The notes under the pieces: model-generated
What the model was told of the DNA's origin: nothing
What the model saw: only the letters and a program-made list of their open reading frames with translations
The model's database searches: none
Program-made: the position numbers and the translations under genes
Assembly: GCA_029259995.1 (NCBI GenBank)
Contig: JAJDEC010000031.1
Coordinates: 1-9,619, forward strand
Direction of reading: 5' to 3'
DNA length: 9,619 nucleotides
Source: Phycisphaerae bacterium
GTDB lineage: Bacteria > Planctomycetota > Phycisphaerae > UBA1845 > UTPLA1
Shown: positions 1 to 5,898 of the stretch, one piece after another
Numbering within the stretch: the stretch's first letter is position 1
Layout of the letters: every line of letters starts with the position of its first letter

Positions 1-1296
1 GGGCTGCATGGGAATGTCGTAATGCCAATCGACCGCGACTTGCGCCAACTGCTGGCCCTGATTCTGATTCTCCTGAATCAGCATCTCGATCTGCTTGGAA
101 AACTCGGGCAGCTTCACGGCGGCGATCGCCTCGATCTGCTCGTGCGTGATCTGCTGATCGTCGGGAACGGCGTTCGTCTTGCGATACACGCCTTCGAGAT
201 AGCTGTGCGGCACGCTGATCGACGCCGTCAACGTGTCAAGCAGACCCATCGGTCGTCGAATCGACGTCAACTTGATGTCGCGCTGATCGCTGAAATCCGT
301 CTTCGTCTTCGCCGTGGTACTGGTATTGCCGGAACCCCCGTCGCCGACGCTCGCTCCCTGGTTCGGTCGGACGCCCGGCCCCGTCGCCGTGCGGGAATTC
401 TTCGTTTCCGACGTTTCCTCCGTCTCGCTGCTGACTGCCGGCTTGCCGCCGAGTTCCTTGTTCTCGATGCTTGCCTCTTCATCGCGAAGCTTGACGCGGA
501 CGTTGGCAACGAGACCGTTCACGAAGCGAAGCTGATCGTAGATCATCTCGCGATAGTGCTTCTCTTCATCGCGCTGCTTGTCGAGCATGTTGGTCGCGAG
601 TGACTCGCGCGGATCCGGCGTTCGATAATGACGAGCGCCGTCCGTGATGCTCACGTTCATCGGCGTCAGTCCTTCGACGGCGCCGGCGACGAAATTGGAG
701 ATCGCCATGACCTGCGAATCGTTCAACGACGAACCGTAGTCCGTTTCGACATTGACGCTCGCGCTGGTGCTGCCCTTCTCCCGTGAGCTCATCAGAAAGC
801 CGCGCTTCCGCGGTACCTGAATCAGCACGGTCGCATTGCGAATGCCGCCGAAACGCTTGATGACGCCTGCGATTTCCGTCTGGAGGCCGACGTTCCAGCG
901 CCGATCCATTTCCTTGTCGCCGATGAATGGGTTGCTTTTTTCGATGAGCGAATTGAAACCGAGACTCATGTCGCTCGGCAGCGCGCCTTTCTGTGCGAGA
1001 ATCGCCTGCGATCGCTGTCTCGCATCTTCGCCGCCGCGAACCAGAATCCGATCCCCTTCCACTTTCGAGGCGATGCCGACGATGGCCAGTTCCGACTGAA
1101 TTCGCTGGGCGTTTTCCGGAGCGACAGACTGTTCGAGCAGCGCCGTCCAGGACGAACCCGATCCGTAGTAGCTCGCCATCCACGCCGCGCCGATCACGAC
1201 GAGGAGAATCAGCAGCCCCGCGGCGATCTGGCCGGAACGCGTGAGCGTACCGAGCTGCTTGCGTATGTACTCGAGCTGTTTGTTCAGATAGTCCAT
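1..1296 (-). CDS. fliF: Flagellar MS-ring protein FliF (partial, C-terminus beyond window)
   Basis: FliF forms the inner-membrane MS ring on which the switch, export gate and rod assemble. The frame is open from the ATG at 1294-1296 to base 1, giving 432 residues with no stop, so the C-terminal part (second membrane helix and FliG-binding tail) lies outside. Seen: a short basic N-terminus, a hydrophobic helix at about residues 22-44, then a YscJ/FliF-type ring-building domain (about 45-215, including IRNATVLIQVP and the VEGLTPMNVSITDG segment). A Ser/Thr/Gly/Glu-rich linker follows at about 285-335, and then a region containing SISVPHSYLEGVYR, as in the middle of FliF proteins. It is the last gene of flgB-flgC-fliE-fliF and begins 60 bp after the fliE stop. 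No strong Shine-Dalgarno is visible, so translation may partly depend on upstream genes. Family identity is clear. Confidence 0.95.
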   Translation of the reverse strand, partial: MDYLNKQLEYIRKQLGTLTRSGQIAAGLLILLVVIGAAWMASYYGSGSSWTALLEQSVAPENAQRIQSELAIVGIASKVEGDRILVRGGEDARQRSQAILAQKGALPSDMSLGFNSLIEKSNPFIGDKEMDRRWNVGLQTEIAGVIKRFGGIRNATVLIQVPRKRGFLMSSREKGSTSASVNVETDYGSSLNDSQVMAISNFVAGAVEGLTPMNVSITDGARHYRTPDPRESLATNMLDKQRDEEKHYREMIYDQLRFVNGLVANVRVKLRDEEASIENKELGGKPAVSSETEETSETKNSRTATGPGVRPNQGASVGDGGSGNTSTTAKTKTDFSDQRDIKLTSIRRPMGLLDTLTASISVPHSYLEGVYRKTNAVPDDQQITHEQIEAIAAVKLPEFSKQIEMLIQENQNQGQQLAQVAVDWHYDIPMQP

Positions 1297-1356
1297 TATC
1301 TTGCGCTGTTCGGCCGGCGCTCGTCCTTAAGCACCGCTTGGCTTCAATGCGTCTCG

Positions 1357-1677
1357 TTAGACGCGCATCTGTTGCACTTCGTTGTATGCGTCCACGAGCT
1401 TGTTGCGGATCTCCATCAGGAGATCGAATGCGACGCCAGCCTTCTTGCTGGCGCTGAATACCTCGGCGACGTTATCCGTTTCCCCCGTCAACAACTTCTG
1501 CACGCCCTGATCCGCTTCCGTCTGAAGCTGATTCACCTTCTCCAGACTCTCGATCAGAAACGAACGAAAGTCCTTTTCGCCGGCCGGCTGCGTAGTCGCC
1601 CCCGGCGCCTGGTTCTGCTGCCCACCGATCGCCCGAAGGAGATCGAGTCCATTCCCACTAATTGAAGGATCTGCCAT
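1357..1677 (-). CDS. fliE: Flagellar hook-basal body protein FliE
   Basis: FliE is the small protein joining the MS ring to the proximal rod and is exported early by the flagellar type III system. The 106-residue product has the usual length. Its conserved C-terminal half is easy to see: SFLIESLEKVNQLQTEAD, then EVFSASKKAGVAFDLLMEIR and a NKLVDAYNE segment near the end, which form the helical D0-like region. The ATG at 1675-1677 is chosen because GGAG (complement of 1683-1686) lies 5 nt upstream of it. A GTG six bases further out overlaps that Shine-Dalgarno and is unlikely. It lies between flgC (95-bp gap with hairpins) and fliF. Flanking rod and MS-ring genes support the call. Confidence 0.95.
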   Translation of the reverse strand: MADPSISGNGLDLLRAIGGQQNQAPGATTQPAGEKDFRSFLIESLEKVNQLQTEADQGVQKLLTGETDNVAEVFSASKKAGVAFDLLMEIRNKLVDAYNEVQQMRV

Positions 1678-1682
1678 GACCA

Positions 1683-1686
1683 CTCC
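1683..1686 (-). promoter_or_regulatory. Ribosome binding site deciding the fliE start
   Basis: GGAG on the minus strand, 5 nt upstream of the ATG at 1675-1677. It overlaps an in-frame GTG at 1681-1683, which argues against that codon as the start. Confidence 0.6.
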
Positions 1687-1688
1687 AA

Positions 1689-1758
1689 ACTGTCACAGTC
1701 TTCCCACCGGCATCCTGCCGAATCGCTGCTAAACGTCGCGCGTCTCCGTCACGCGACG
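1689..1758. repeat. Cluster of short dyads in the flgC-fliE gap
   Basis: Three inverted repeats are packed into the 96-bp gap. One is ACTGT-C-ACAGT (1689-1699). The second is CGGCA-TCC-TGCCG (1708-1720). The third is CGTCGCG with CGCGACG (1734-1740 and 1752-1758, 11-nt loop). None is followed by a long T run on the minus strand, so a simple intrinsic terminator is not supported. They could fold in the polycistronic mRNA and affect fliE translation or RNA stability, or the first could be a protein site. The sequence pairing is certain; the role is unknown. Confidence 0.45.
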
Positions 1759-1773
1759 ACAATCCTCACTGAA

Positions 1774-2175
1774 CTACGCCAACAGCCGAAGCGAACTCGC
1801 AATGATTGACTTCGTCGCCTCCATCGCCGTCACATTCGCTTCGTAGGCTCGCACGGCGACCATCGCGTTGACCATCTCGACCATCGGATCGACATTCGGA
1901 TACTCGACAATGCCATCTGAATTCGCCTGCGGATGACTCGGATCGTAGACCTTCTTCGTGGGCCGCACGCGATCCTCAACGACATCCTTCACATGAACGC
2001 CGCGGCCGCCGGCGCCATCGCCTTCCTGCAACAGCGCGACGCGACGCAGGAACGGCCCCGACGCGCCATCGAGTCGCCGCGTCGACTGCGCGTTCGCGAT
2101 GTTGCCCGCGATCGTGTCGATCTGCGCCCGCTGGGCGACGAGTCCCGAAGTACTGATATCCAGTGCGCCGTACAT
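1774..2175 (-). CDS. flgC: Flagellar basal-body rod protein FlgC
   Basis: FlgC is a proximal rod subunit exported through the flagellar secretion apparatus. The 133-residue product matches the short length of the family. The N-terminal helix MYGALDISTSGLVAQRAQID leads into NIANAQSTR (residues 25-33), the family's version of the rod/hook signature. The C-terminal D0 helix (about 90-133) carries VEYPNVDPMVEMVNAMVAV followed by RAYEANVTAMEATK, a strong FlgC signature. The ATG at 2173-2175 is the only sensible start. A GGGATGA about 9 nt upstream could be a modest ribosome site. It follows flgB after 72 bp and precedes fliE, the usual order of this operon. Confidence 0.96.
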   Translation of the reverse strand: MYGALDISTSGLVAQRAQIDTIAGNIANAQSTRRLDGASGPFLRRVALLQEGDGAGGRGVHVKDVVEDRVRPTKKVYDPSHPQANSDGIVEYPNVDPMVEMVNAMVAVRAYEANVTAMEATKSIIASSLRLLA

Positions 2176-2247
2176 GTCGTTATGTCATCCCGTCAAATTC
2201 TGCCGACGACGCGCATCTGTTGCGCGATCCAGTCGACGATCATTCTG

Positions 2248-2679
2248 TTACTGAACCCGACCGCGAATCGCCTTCGAAACGCCGTCGAAATACCCCTTCA
2301 GGAGCTCTGACGCGGCCTGATGCGTCATCGTGTTCTCCGCGAGTTCCGCCATCTGCCGCTCGATGCTCGCATTCGTTCCGTCATGGAACAGCTGATTCTG
2401 CGTGGGCACATAACTCGGCTGCACGCGAAGATGTCCGTTTCCATCCAGCTTGACTTCGTTCGTTTCCGGCAGCTCAAATTTGCCGCCGTCCTTGCGGTTC
2501 GCGCTTGCCTCCGCGAGCGCCGATTGAAACGAATCCACGTTCAACTGCTTCGCCCGATAGCCGGGCGTCGTGACGTTCGCGATGTTCTCCGCCAGAACGC
2601 GATTGCGCGACTCAGCGAAGGCAATTGTCTTCTGCAGCATCGGAAACGCACCGCCGCTGGTTACATCTTGCAGGAACAC
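2248..2679 (-). CDS. flgB: Flagellar basal-body rod protein FlgB
   Basis: FlgB is a proximal rod subunit and the first gene of this rod/MS-ring operon. The product has 143 residues, normal for FlgB. Residues 31-41 read ENIANVTTPGY, the rod/hook family signature, after an amphipathic N-terminal helix (about 12-30). The C-terminal helix contains ERQMAELAENTMTHQAASEL, typical of FlgB. The start is a GTG (2677-2679), preferred because a full GGAGGTGA Shine-Dalgarno lies just upstream at 2683-2690. Transcription is probably sigma-54 dependent from the -24/-12 element at 2724-2738, giving a leader of about 33 nt. Confidence 0.96.
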   Translation of the reverse strand: MFLQDVTSGGAFPMLQKTIAFAESRNRVLAENIANVTTPGYRAKQLNVDSFQSALAEASANRKDGGKFELPETNEVKLDGNGHLRVQPSYVPTQNQLFHDGTNASIERQMAELAENTMTHQAASELLKGYFDGVSKAIRGRVQ

Positions 2680-2682
2680 TCG

Positions 2683-2690
2683 TCACCTCC
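2683..2690 (-). promoter_or_regulatory. Strong ribosome binding site for flgB (GTG start)
   Basis: The minus strand reads GGAGGTGA, an essentially perfect anti-16S match, with GGAGG 6 nt from the GTG at 2677-2679. It decides the non-ATG start of flgB and is much stronger than the sites before flgC and fliF, which suggests flgB is the most strongly initiated gene of the operon. Confidence 0.85.
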
Positions 2691-2722
2691 GACGTGCCTT
2701 CGCACGCCATGCAGTCTCACTA

Positions 2723-2738
2723 AGCAAGCGCCGTGCCA
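2723..2738 (-). promoter_or_regulatory. Sigma-54 (-24/-12) promoter of the flgB operon
   Basis: The minus strand reads TGGCACG (2738-2732), GCGC (2731-2728), then TTGCT (2727-2723). This matches the published sigma-54 consensus TGGCACG-N4-TTGCW at every defined base. The GG and GC dinucleotides have the required 10-bp separation. The predicted start site is about base 2712, placing a 33-nt leader before the flgB GTG. Sigma-54 promoters need an AAA+ activator, and one with an intact GAFTGA loop is encoded immediately upstream (3046-4434). The promoter match is directly visible; control by that particular regulator is inferred from position. Confidence 0.88.
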
Positions 2739-2765
2739 CGCAGCGAACCTTTGCTCCGTGGCACG
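2732..2765. repeat. Inverted repeat that includes the -24 promoter element
   Basis: CGTGCCACG (2732-2740) and CGTGGCACG (2757-2765) are perfect 9-bp inverted copies separated by 16 bp. One arm is the -24 box of the flgB promoter. The other arm would be a -24 box facing the other way, but no TTGC follows at the right distance, so it is not a divergent promoter. It may be an operator, a decoy sigma-54 contact or a chance feature. Confidence 0.6.
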
Positions 2766-2794
2766 ACGCCGGACGTTATTGACCCTGCCGCCGA

Positions 2795-2835
2795 AGCGAC
2801 CCGCAATCGCTGCACATCCGCGCAACGATTGCGCG
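2795..2835. promoter_or_regulatory. Candidate enhancer (UAS): two dyads upstream of the flgB promoter
   Basis: Two 17-bp dyads lie here: AGCGA-N7-TCGCT (2795-2811) and CGCGCAA-CGA-TTGCGCG (2819-2835, perfect 7-bp arms). They share the 8-mer CGCAATCG in inverted orientation (2802-2809 and 2826-2833), with centres 24 bp apart. They sit about 91 and 115 bp upstream of the predicted sigma-54 start site, the usual distance for activator binding with DNA looping. The dyads are seen directly. Binding by the response regulator at 3046-4434, whose C-terminus is a Fis-type HTH, is inference. Confidence 0.5.
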
Positions 2836-2877
2836 AGAAACGCGCAGTGGCACCGGCTGAAACAGAACGACACGAGG

Positions 2878-2985
2878 CGTAGCGGCCCCCCTCTGTGGGG
2901 GCCGACGATCCCGACGGCCGATGCGTCGTTAGCATCCTGCGGCCGCCGCTCCATTCGTCGTCCGCCACAGAGGGCGGACGCTACG
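2878..2985. repeat. REP/BIME-like element: two inverted hairpins with GTAG heads
   Basis: Two 31-bp arms (2878-2908 and 2955-2985, inverted) match at 27 of 31 positions and flank a 46-bp centre. Each arm starts with C-GTAG followed at once by an 8-bp hairpin with loop CTCTGT (as read from each end). The left stem is CGGCCCCC/GGGGGCCG; the right, read on the minus strand, is CGTCCGCC/GGCGGACG. The four arm differences are exactly two compensatory base-pair changes (G-C to T-A and C-G to G-C), so the fold is kept although the sequence changed. A GTAG tetranucleotide next to a hairpin, paired in inverted orientation, is the known layout of REP sequences and BIMEs mobilised by RAYT (Y1-type) transposases. 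No transposase is in the window. It lies 60 bp beyond the regulator stop and may also act as a transcript end or stabiliser. Confidence 0.7.
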
Positions 2986-3008
2986 TTTGCACGCAAGACG
3001 CTCCAAGT

Positions 3009-3024
3009 GCCGCCAGCAGGCGGC
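3009..3024 (-). terminator. Small GC hairpin after the response regulator gene
   Basis: GCCGCC-AGCA-GGCGGC forms a 6-bp GC stem with a tetraloop, starting 21 nt downstream of the regulator's TAA on the minus strand. No U tract follows, so it is not a classical intrinsic terminator. Together with the two REP-like hairpins further downstream it may end or stabilise the upstream mRNA. Confidence 0.3.
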
Positions 3025-3045
3025 CCCACACCCAACAACCAGCCC

Positions 3046-4434
3046 TTAACCGGCCAGTCGCTGGTTCTGCGCCGCAGCCGCCGCCTCTTCGCGCCATCGC
3101 TTGAGCTTCATACCCAACGTACGCACGCCGATACCCAGTGATTTCGCCGTCTTCTCGCGATGGCCGTTGAATTTCACGAGCGTCTGCTCGATCAGCGCCC
3201 GCTCCATGTCTTCCATCAGATGACCCGGGCGAAGTGGTCGCGACAGATTGTCGAGCCGCACATCGGGCGTCATCAACCACGGCTCGATCATCGCGCCGTC
3301 GATCTTCTCGCTCTGGCACAGAACCGCCGCGCGCTCGCAGATGTTCTGCAGCTCGCGGATGTTTCCGGGCCAGTGATAGCTCTCGAGCATCGACATCGCC
3401 CGCGTCGTGACGGCGAGTGTCTCGCGACCTTCGCGCCGCGCGATGCGATGGAGGAAGTACTCGACGAGCCTCGGAATATCATCGCGGCGATCGCGCAGTG
3501 CCGGCAATGTGATCGGCAGGACGCTGATCCGGAAGAACAGATCCTCGCGGAACCGCCGGCGTGCAACCCATTCGGACAGGTCGCGGTTCGTCGTCGCGAT
3601 GACGCGCACTTCCGTTCGCCGCGTGACGCTGCTGCCGACGCGCTCGAACTCGCGTTCCTGCAACACGCGGAGCAGCTTGGCTTGCACGGGCATGGAGACT
3701 TCGCTGATTTCATCCAGCAGCAGCGTTCCGTCCGCCGCCAGTTCGAATCGCCCCTTGCGCAGACGATCCGCGCCGGTAAACGCGCCGCGTTCGTGTCCGA
3801 AGAGTTCGCTTTCGAGAAGCGTCGGGCTCAACGCCGCACAGTTCACGCAGAGCATCGCGCCCGTCGCGCGCTGCGATGCGTCATGAATCGCGCGGGCGAC
3901 AAGCTCCTTGCCGGTTCCGCTCTCGCCCTGGATGAGTACCGTCGCCTGGCTTTGCGCCACTTTCTCAATCTGGCTTCGAACGTGCCGCATCGCCCGGCTG
4001 TCGCCGATCAGCTCCGATCGATCCTCCAGCGTCTCGAGCGTCGCACGAAGCGTCTCGTTCTCTCCGCGCAATCGACCCATCGACGCCGCCCGCTCGATCA
4101 CGATCGCAATCGCATCCGATTCAAACGGCTTCTGGATGTAGTCGAACGCACCGAGCTTCATCGCCTCGACGGCCGTCGGCACACTCGCGTACGCCGTCAT
4201 GAGAACAAACGGCGTCTCAAGACCGCGTGCCCTCAACGTTCGCAGAAACTCGATGCCGTCCATCGACGGCATCTTCAAGTCCGAGACGATCACTTCACAT
4301 GCGCTGATCGCCGCGTCCCCCAATGCCGATTGCGGATCGGCAAATGCCCGTACGTCATGTCCCTGACCGCGTAAAATATCGGTCAGCGAATCCCGCATGA
4401 CATCCTTGTCATCAACAATACACACACGCGCCAT
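3046..4434 (-). CDS. Sigma-54-dependent response regulator, NtrC family (FlrC/FlgR-like)
   Basis: A 462-residue transcription activator with three domains. The receiver (1-120) has acidic residues D8/D9, phospho-acceptor D52 in VSDLKMP, T80 and K102 in QKPF. The AAA+ sigma-54 interaction domain (about 140-370) has Walker A GESGTGKE (170-177), an intact GAFTGA loop (217-222) that contacts sigma-54, Walker B GTLLLDE (236-242) and WPGNIREL. The C-terminal Fis-type HTH (about 425-455) has KTAKSLGIGVRTLGMKLKRW. All catalytic residues are present, so it should be active when phosphorylated. The ATG at 4432-4434 has AGGAG 7 nt upstream. The cognate kinase ends 61 bp upstream, and a consensus sigma-54 promoter for flgB lies downstream. 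A role like Vibrio FlrC, Pseudomonas FleR or Campylobacter FlgR is the likely one. The family is certain; the flagellar target is inferred from context. Confidence 0.93.
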   Translation of the reverse strand: MARVCIVDDKDVMRDSLTDILRGQGHDVRAFADPQSALGDAAISACEVIVSDLKMPSMDGIEFLRTLRARGLETPFVLMTAYASVPTAVEAMKLGAFDYIQKPFESDAIAIVIERAASMGRLRGENETLRATLETLEDRSELIGDSRAMRHVRSQIEKVAQSQATVLIQGESGTGKELVARAIHDASQRATGAMLCVNCAALSPTLLESELFGHERGAFTGADRLRKGRFELAADGTLLLDEISEVSMPVQAKLLRVLQEREFERVGSSVTRRTEVRVIATTNRDLSEWVARRRFREDLFFRISVLPITLPALRDRRDDIPRLVEYFLHRIARREGRETLAVTTRAMSMLESYHWPGNIRELQNICERAAVLCQSEKIDGAMIEPWLMTPDVRLDNLSRPLRPGHLMEDMERALIEQTLVKFNGHREKTAKSLGIGVRTLGMKLKRWREEAAAAAQNQRLAG

Positions 4435-4441
4435 GAAAAGG

Positions 4442-4446
4442 CTCCT
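4442..4446 (-). promoter_or_regulatory. Ribosome binding site of the response regulator
   Basis: AGGAG on the minus strand inside AGGGAGGAG, 7 nt before the ATG at 4432-4434. It lies in the 61-bp kinase-regulator gap and supports independent initiation of the regulator on a shared mRNA. Confidence 0.7.
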
Positions 4447-4495
4447 CCCTGAGCAGTCTTGGACGGCAATTCGCCGCCTCAGTGTCGCCGCAGTC

Positions 4496-5407
4496 TTACG
4501 ATCCGCCCGCGGCGCTACCGACGCGCCGACGATCCGACTCCGAACCGTGTTTATCCTGTGTCTTCAAATCCGATGTATCGGGCAGCCGAATGACAAACCT
4601 CGCGCCGCCCGTCTTTGCATCTGCCGTCACGCGAATGGTTCCACCATGCGCTTCGACGATGCGATGTACGATGGCCAGTCCGAGTCCCGTTCCCGTGTCC
4701 TTCGTTGTGAAGAACGGATTGAAGATGCGATCGCGCACCTCCGCCGGAATCCCGGAGCCCGTGTCCCAGATATCGATTTGCGTCTCTTTGCCCCGCCGTT
4801 TCGCCGTGATCTGGACACGGCCGCCCTCGCCCGCAGCCTGCAATCCGTTGATGGCGAGATTCAGCAGAACCTGCCTGAGGCGCTGCGCGTCGCAATACGT
4901 CGCCACGTCCCGCGCCCCGGGATCGACGAGCAACATCGCGCCCGTTCGTTCCGACCAGTGCGCGGCGCCCTCCTCGACCATCACGAGTACCGAACCGAGC
5001 GGCACGCTCTGCCGTTCGAGTCGATCCTCCTGCGCGAAGTCCAGTATCTCGGAGACGAGCCGATCCAGTTCACGTACGCCACGCGTGATCCGCGACGCCG
5101 CGATCATCGACTCGGGCCGATCCGCAAGATCGCGTTCCAGTTTCGACGAGTACAACGCGATGCCGCCCAGCGGGTTTCGCACCTCGTGCGCCAGCCCCGC
5201 GGCCATTTCCCCCAGCGCCGCCAGCCGATCCTTCCGGCGCAGCTCCGCATTCTTGAGCTTGAGCTCCTGACTCAGTCGTGCGACTTCCGCCGTCAGTTGA
5301 TCGTGCGCCAGTTTCAGCCGATCCGTGACGTCGCTGTAGGCGCGAATGATCGCACCGAGTTCACGCTGCTGATCAATGGGTTGTACTTGTTCCGCCGTCT
5401 GTTGCAT
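4496..5407 (-). CDS. Soluble sensor histidine kinase (FlrB/FlgS-like), partner of the downstream regulator
   Basis: A 303-residue HisKA/HATPase kinase. The phospho-acceptor is H74 in AAGLAHEVRNPLGGI (69-83), preceded by a probable coiled coil (about 28-62). The HATPase domain has N-box NLAING (N187), G1 DTGSGIP (215-221), F-box FNPFFTTKD and G2 GTGLGL (239-244). There is no signal peptide, membrane helix or obvious full PAS domain, so it should sense an internal signal or a protein contact. Its start lies 5 bp after the chaperone stop and its stop 61 bp before the regulator ATG, indicating one transcription unit. Family knowledge: soluble flagellar kinases such as Campylobacter FlgS and Vibrio FlrB phosphorylate sigma-54 activators, and FlgS monitors assembly of the FliF-FliG/export core. 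A basic, polar tail of about 25 residues follows the ATPase domain. The pairing with the neighbouring regulator is strong inference. Confidence 0.92.
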   Translation of the reverse strand: MQQTAEQVQPIDQQRELGAIIRAYSDVTDRLKLAHDQLTAEVARLSQELKLKNAELRRKDRLAALGEMAAGLAHEVRNPLGGIALYSSKLERDLADRPESMIAASRITRGVRELDRLVSEILDFAQEDRLERQSVPLGSVLVMVEEGAAHWSERTGAMLLVDPGARDVATYCDAQRLRQVLLNLAINGLQAAGEGGRVQITAKRRGKETQIDIWDTGSGIPAEVRDRIFNPFFTTKDTGTGLGLAIVHRIVEAHGGTIRVTADAKTGGARFVIRLPDTSDLKTQDKHGSESDRRRVGSAAGGS

Positions 5408-5412
5408 TCGAT

Positions 5413-5877
5413 CTAAGCCTTTGCGTCCGTCGCCTGGTTCATTGCACCGCCGCCGCTCCTGGCGTATGCGGCGTGCGCCTTCCGGCTGCCGCCGATTTCG
5501 CCCAATTCGATCGCCATTCGCTCGCGCCGCGCCGTCATCATCGCCGTATCCCGCGCGTCATCCCGCAGTATCGCGCCCAACGAGGCGTTCACTTCCTCAA
5601 GCAGGTCTGACACTTCCACGCGCTGCGGCTCGCCCAATCCCTGGTAGAACTCCGTCCAGTTCTCGCGATACGGCGCCAGCTGCACGTTCAGTTGCACAAG
5701 CCCGTCCACGAGGCGCTGTCGTTCCGCCAGCAGACCGATCAAAGCGCTCGCATCGTCACTCACGACCAGCGACTTCTGACGCTCCGCCAACGATCGCAAC
5801 TTCCGATACAGCGTTCGCTGATGCCGAAGGAGTTCGATCACACGCCCGACGTTTTGTTCGACTGTCGCATTGCCCAT
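5413..5877 (-). CDS. flgN: FlgN-like flagellar export chaperone
   Basis: A 154-residue, almost wholly helical cytosolic protein that fits the FlgN family (usually about 140-160 residues). FlgN keeps the hook-filament junction proteins FlgK and FlgL unfolded and brings them to the export gate. Seen: a long N-terminal helix (about 5-40, ELLRHQRTLYRKLRSLAERQ), a second helix with LIGLLAERQRLVDGLVQLNV, then DLLEEVNASLGAILRDDARD and a C-terminal KAHAAYA segment, as in divergent FlgN proteins. The ATG at 5875-5877 is preferred because AAGG is 6 nt upstream; another ATG two codons earlier (5881-5883) directly abuts that AAGG. It is the first of three tightly spaced genes with the kinase and regulator. 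Similarity is by pattern only, so FlgN is likely but not proven. Confidence 0.75.
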   Translation of the reverse strand: MGNATVEQNVGRVIELLRHQRTLYRKLRSLAERQKSLVVSDDASALIGLLAERQRLVDGLVQLNVQLAPYRENWTEFYQGLGEPQRVEVSDLLEEVNASLGAILRDDARDTAMMTARRERMAIELGEIGGSRKAHAAYARSGGGAMNQATDAKA

Positions 5878-5898
5878 ACTCATCCTTTTCGCACGTGG

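Noticed and set aside
566..1183. Minus-strand open frame overlapping fliF
   Set aside because: It is out of frame with the conserved FliF reading frame that runs from 1296 to the window edge.
1349..1364. Hairpin GCGTCT-CGTT-AGACGC spanning the fliE stop codon
   Set aside because: Only 6 bp, no U tract, and it overlaps coding sequence; more likely incidental than a terminator.
2759..2773. Divergent plus-strand sigma-54 promoter
   Set aside because: The TGGCACG box is present but the -12 position reads CGGA instead of TTGC, and no plus-strand gene follows.
2661..3038. Minus-strand open frame across the flgB control region
   Set aside because: It runs through the REP-like hairpins, the enhancer dyads, the sigma-54 promoter and the flgB start, and its product looks random (Arg/Gly/Cys-rich).
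3160..4374. Long plus-strand open frame opposite the response regulator
   Set aside because: It mirrors a clearly conserved NtrC-type gene; the product is Arg/His-rich and lacks any motif. It is a codon-bias shadow.
4397..5416. Long plus-strand open frame opposite the histidine kinase
   Set aside because: The antisense kinase has every conserved box; this frame has none and starts inside the regulator's 5' end.
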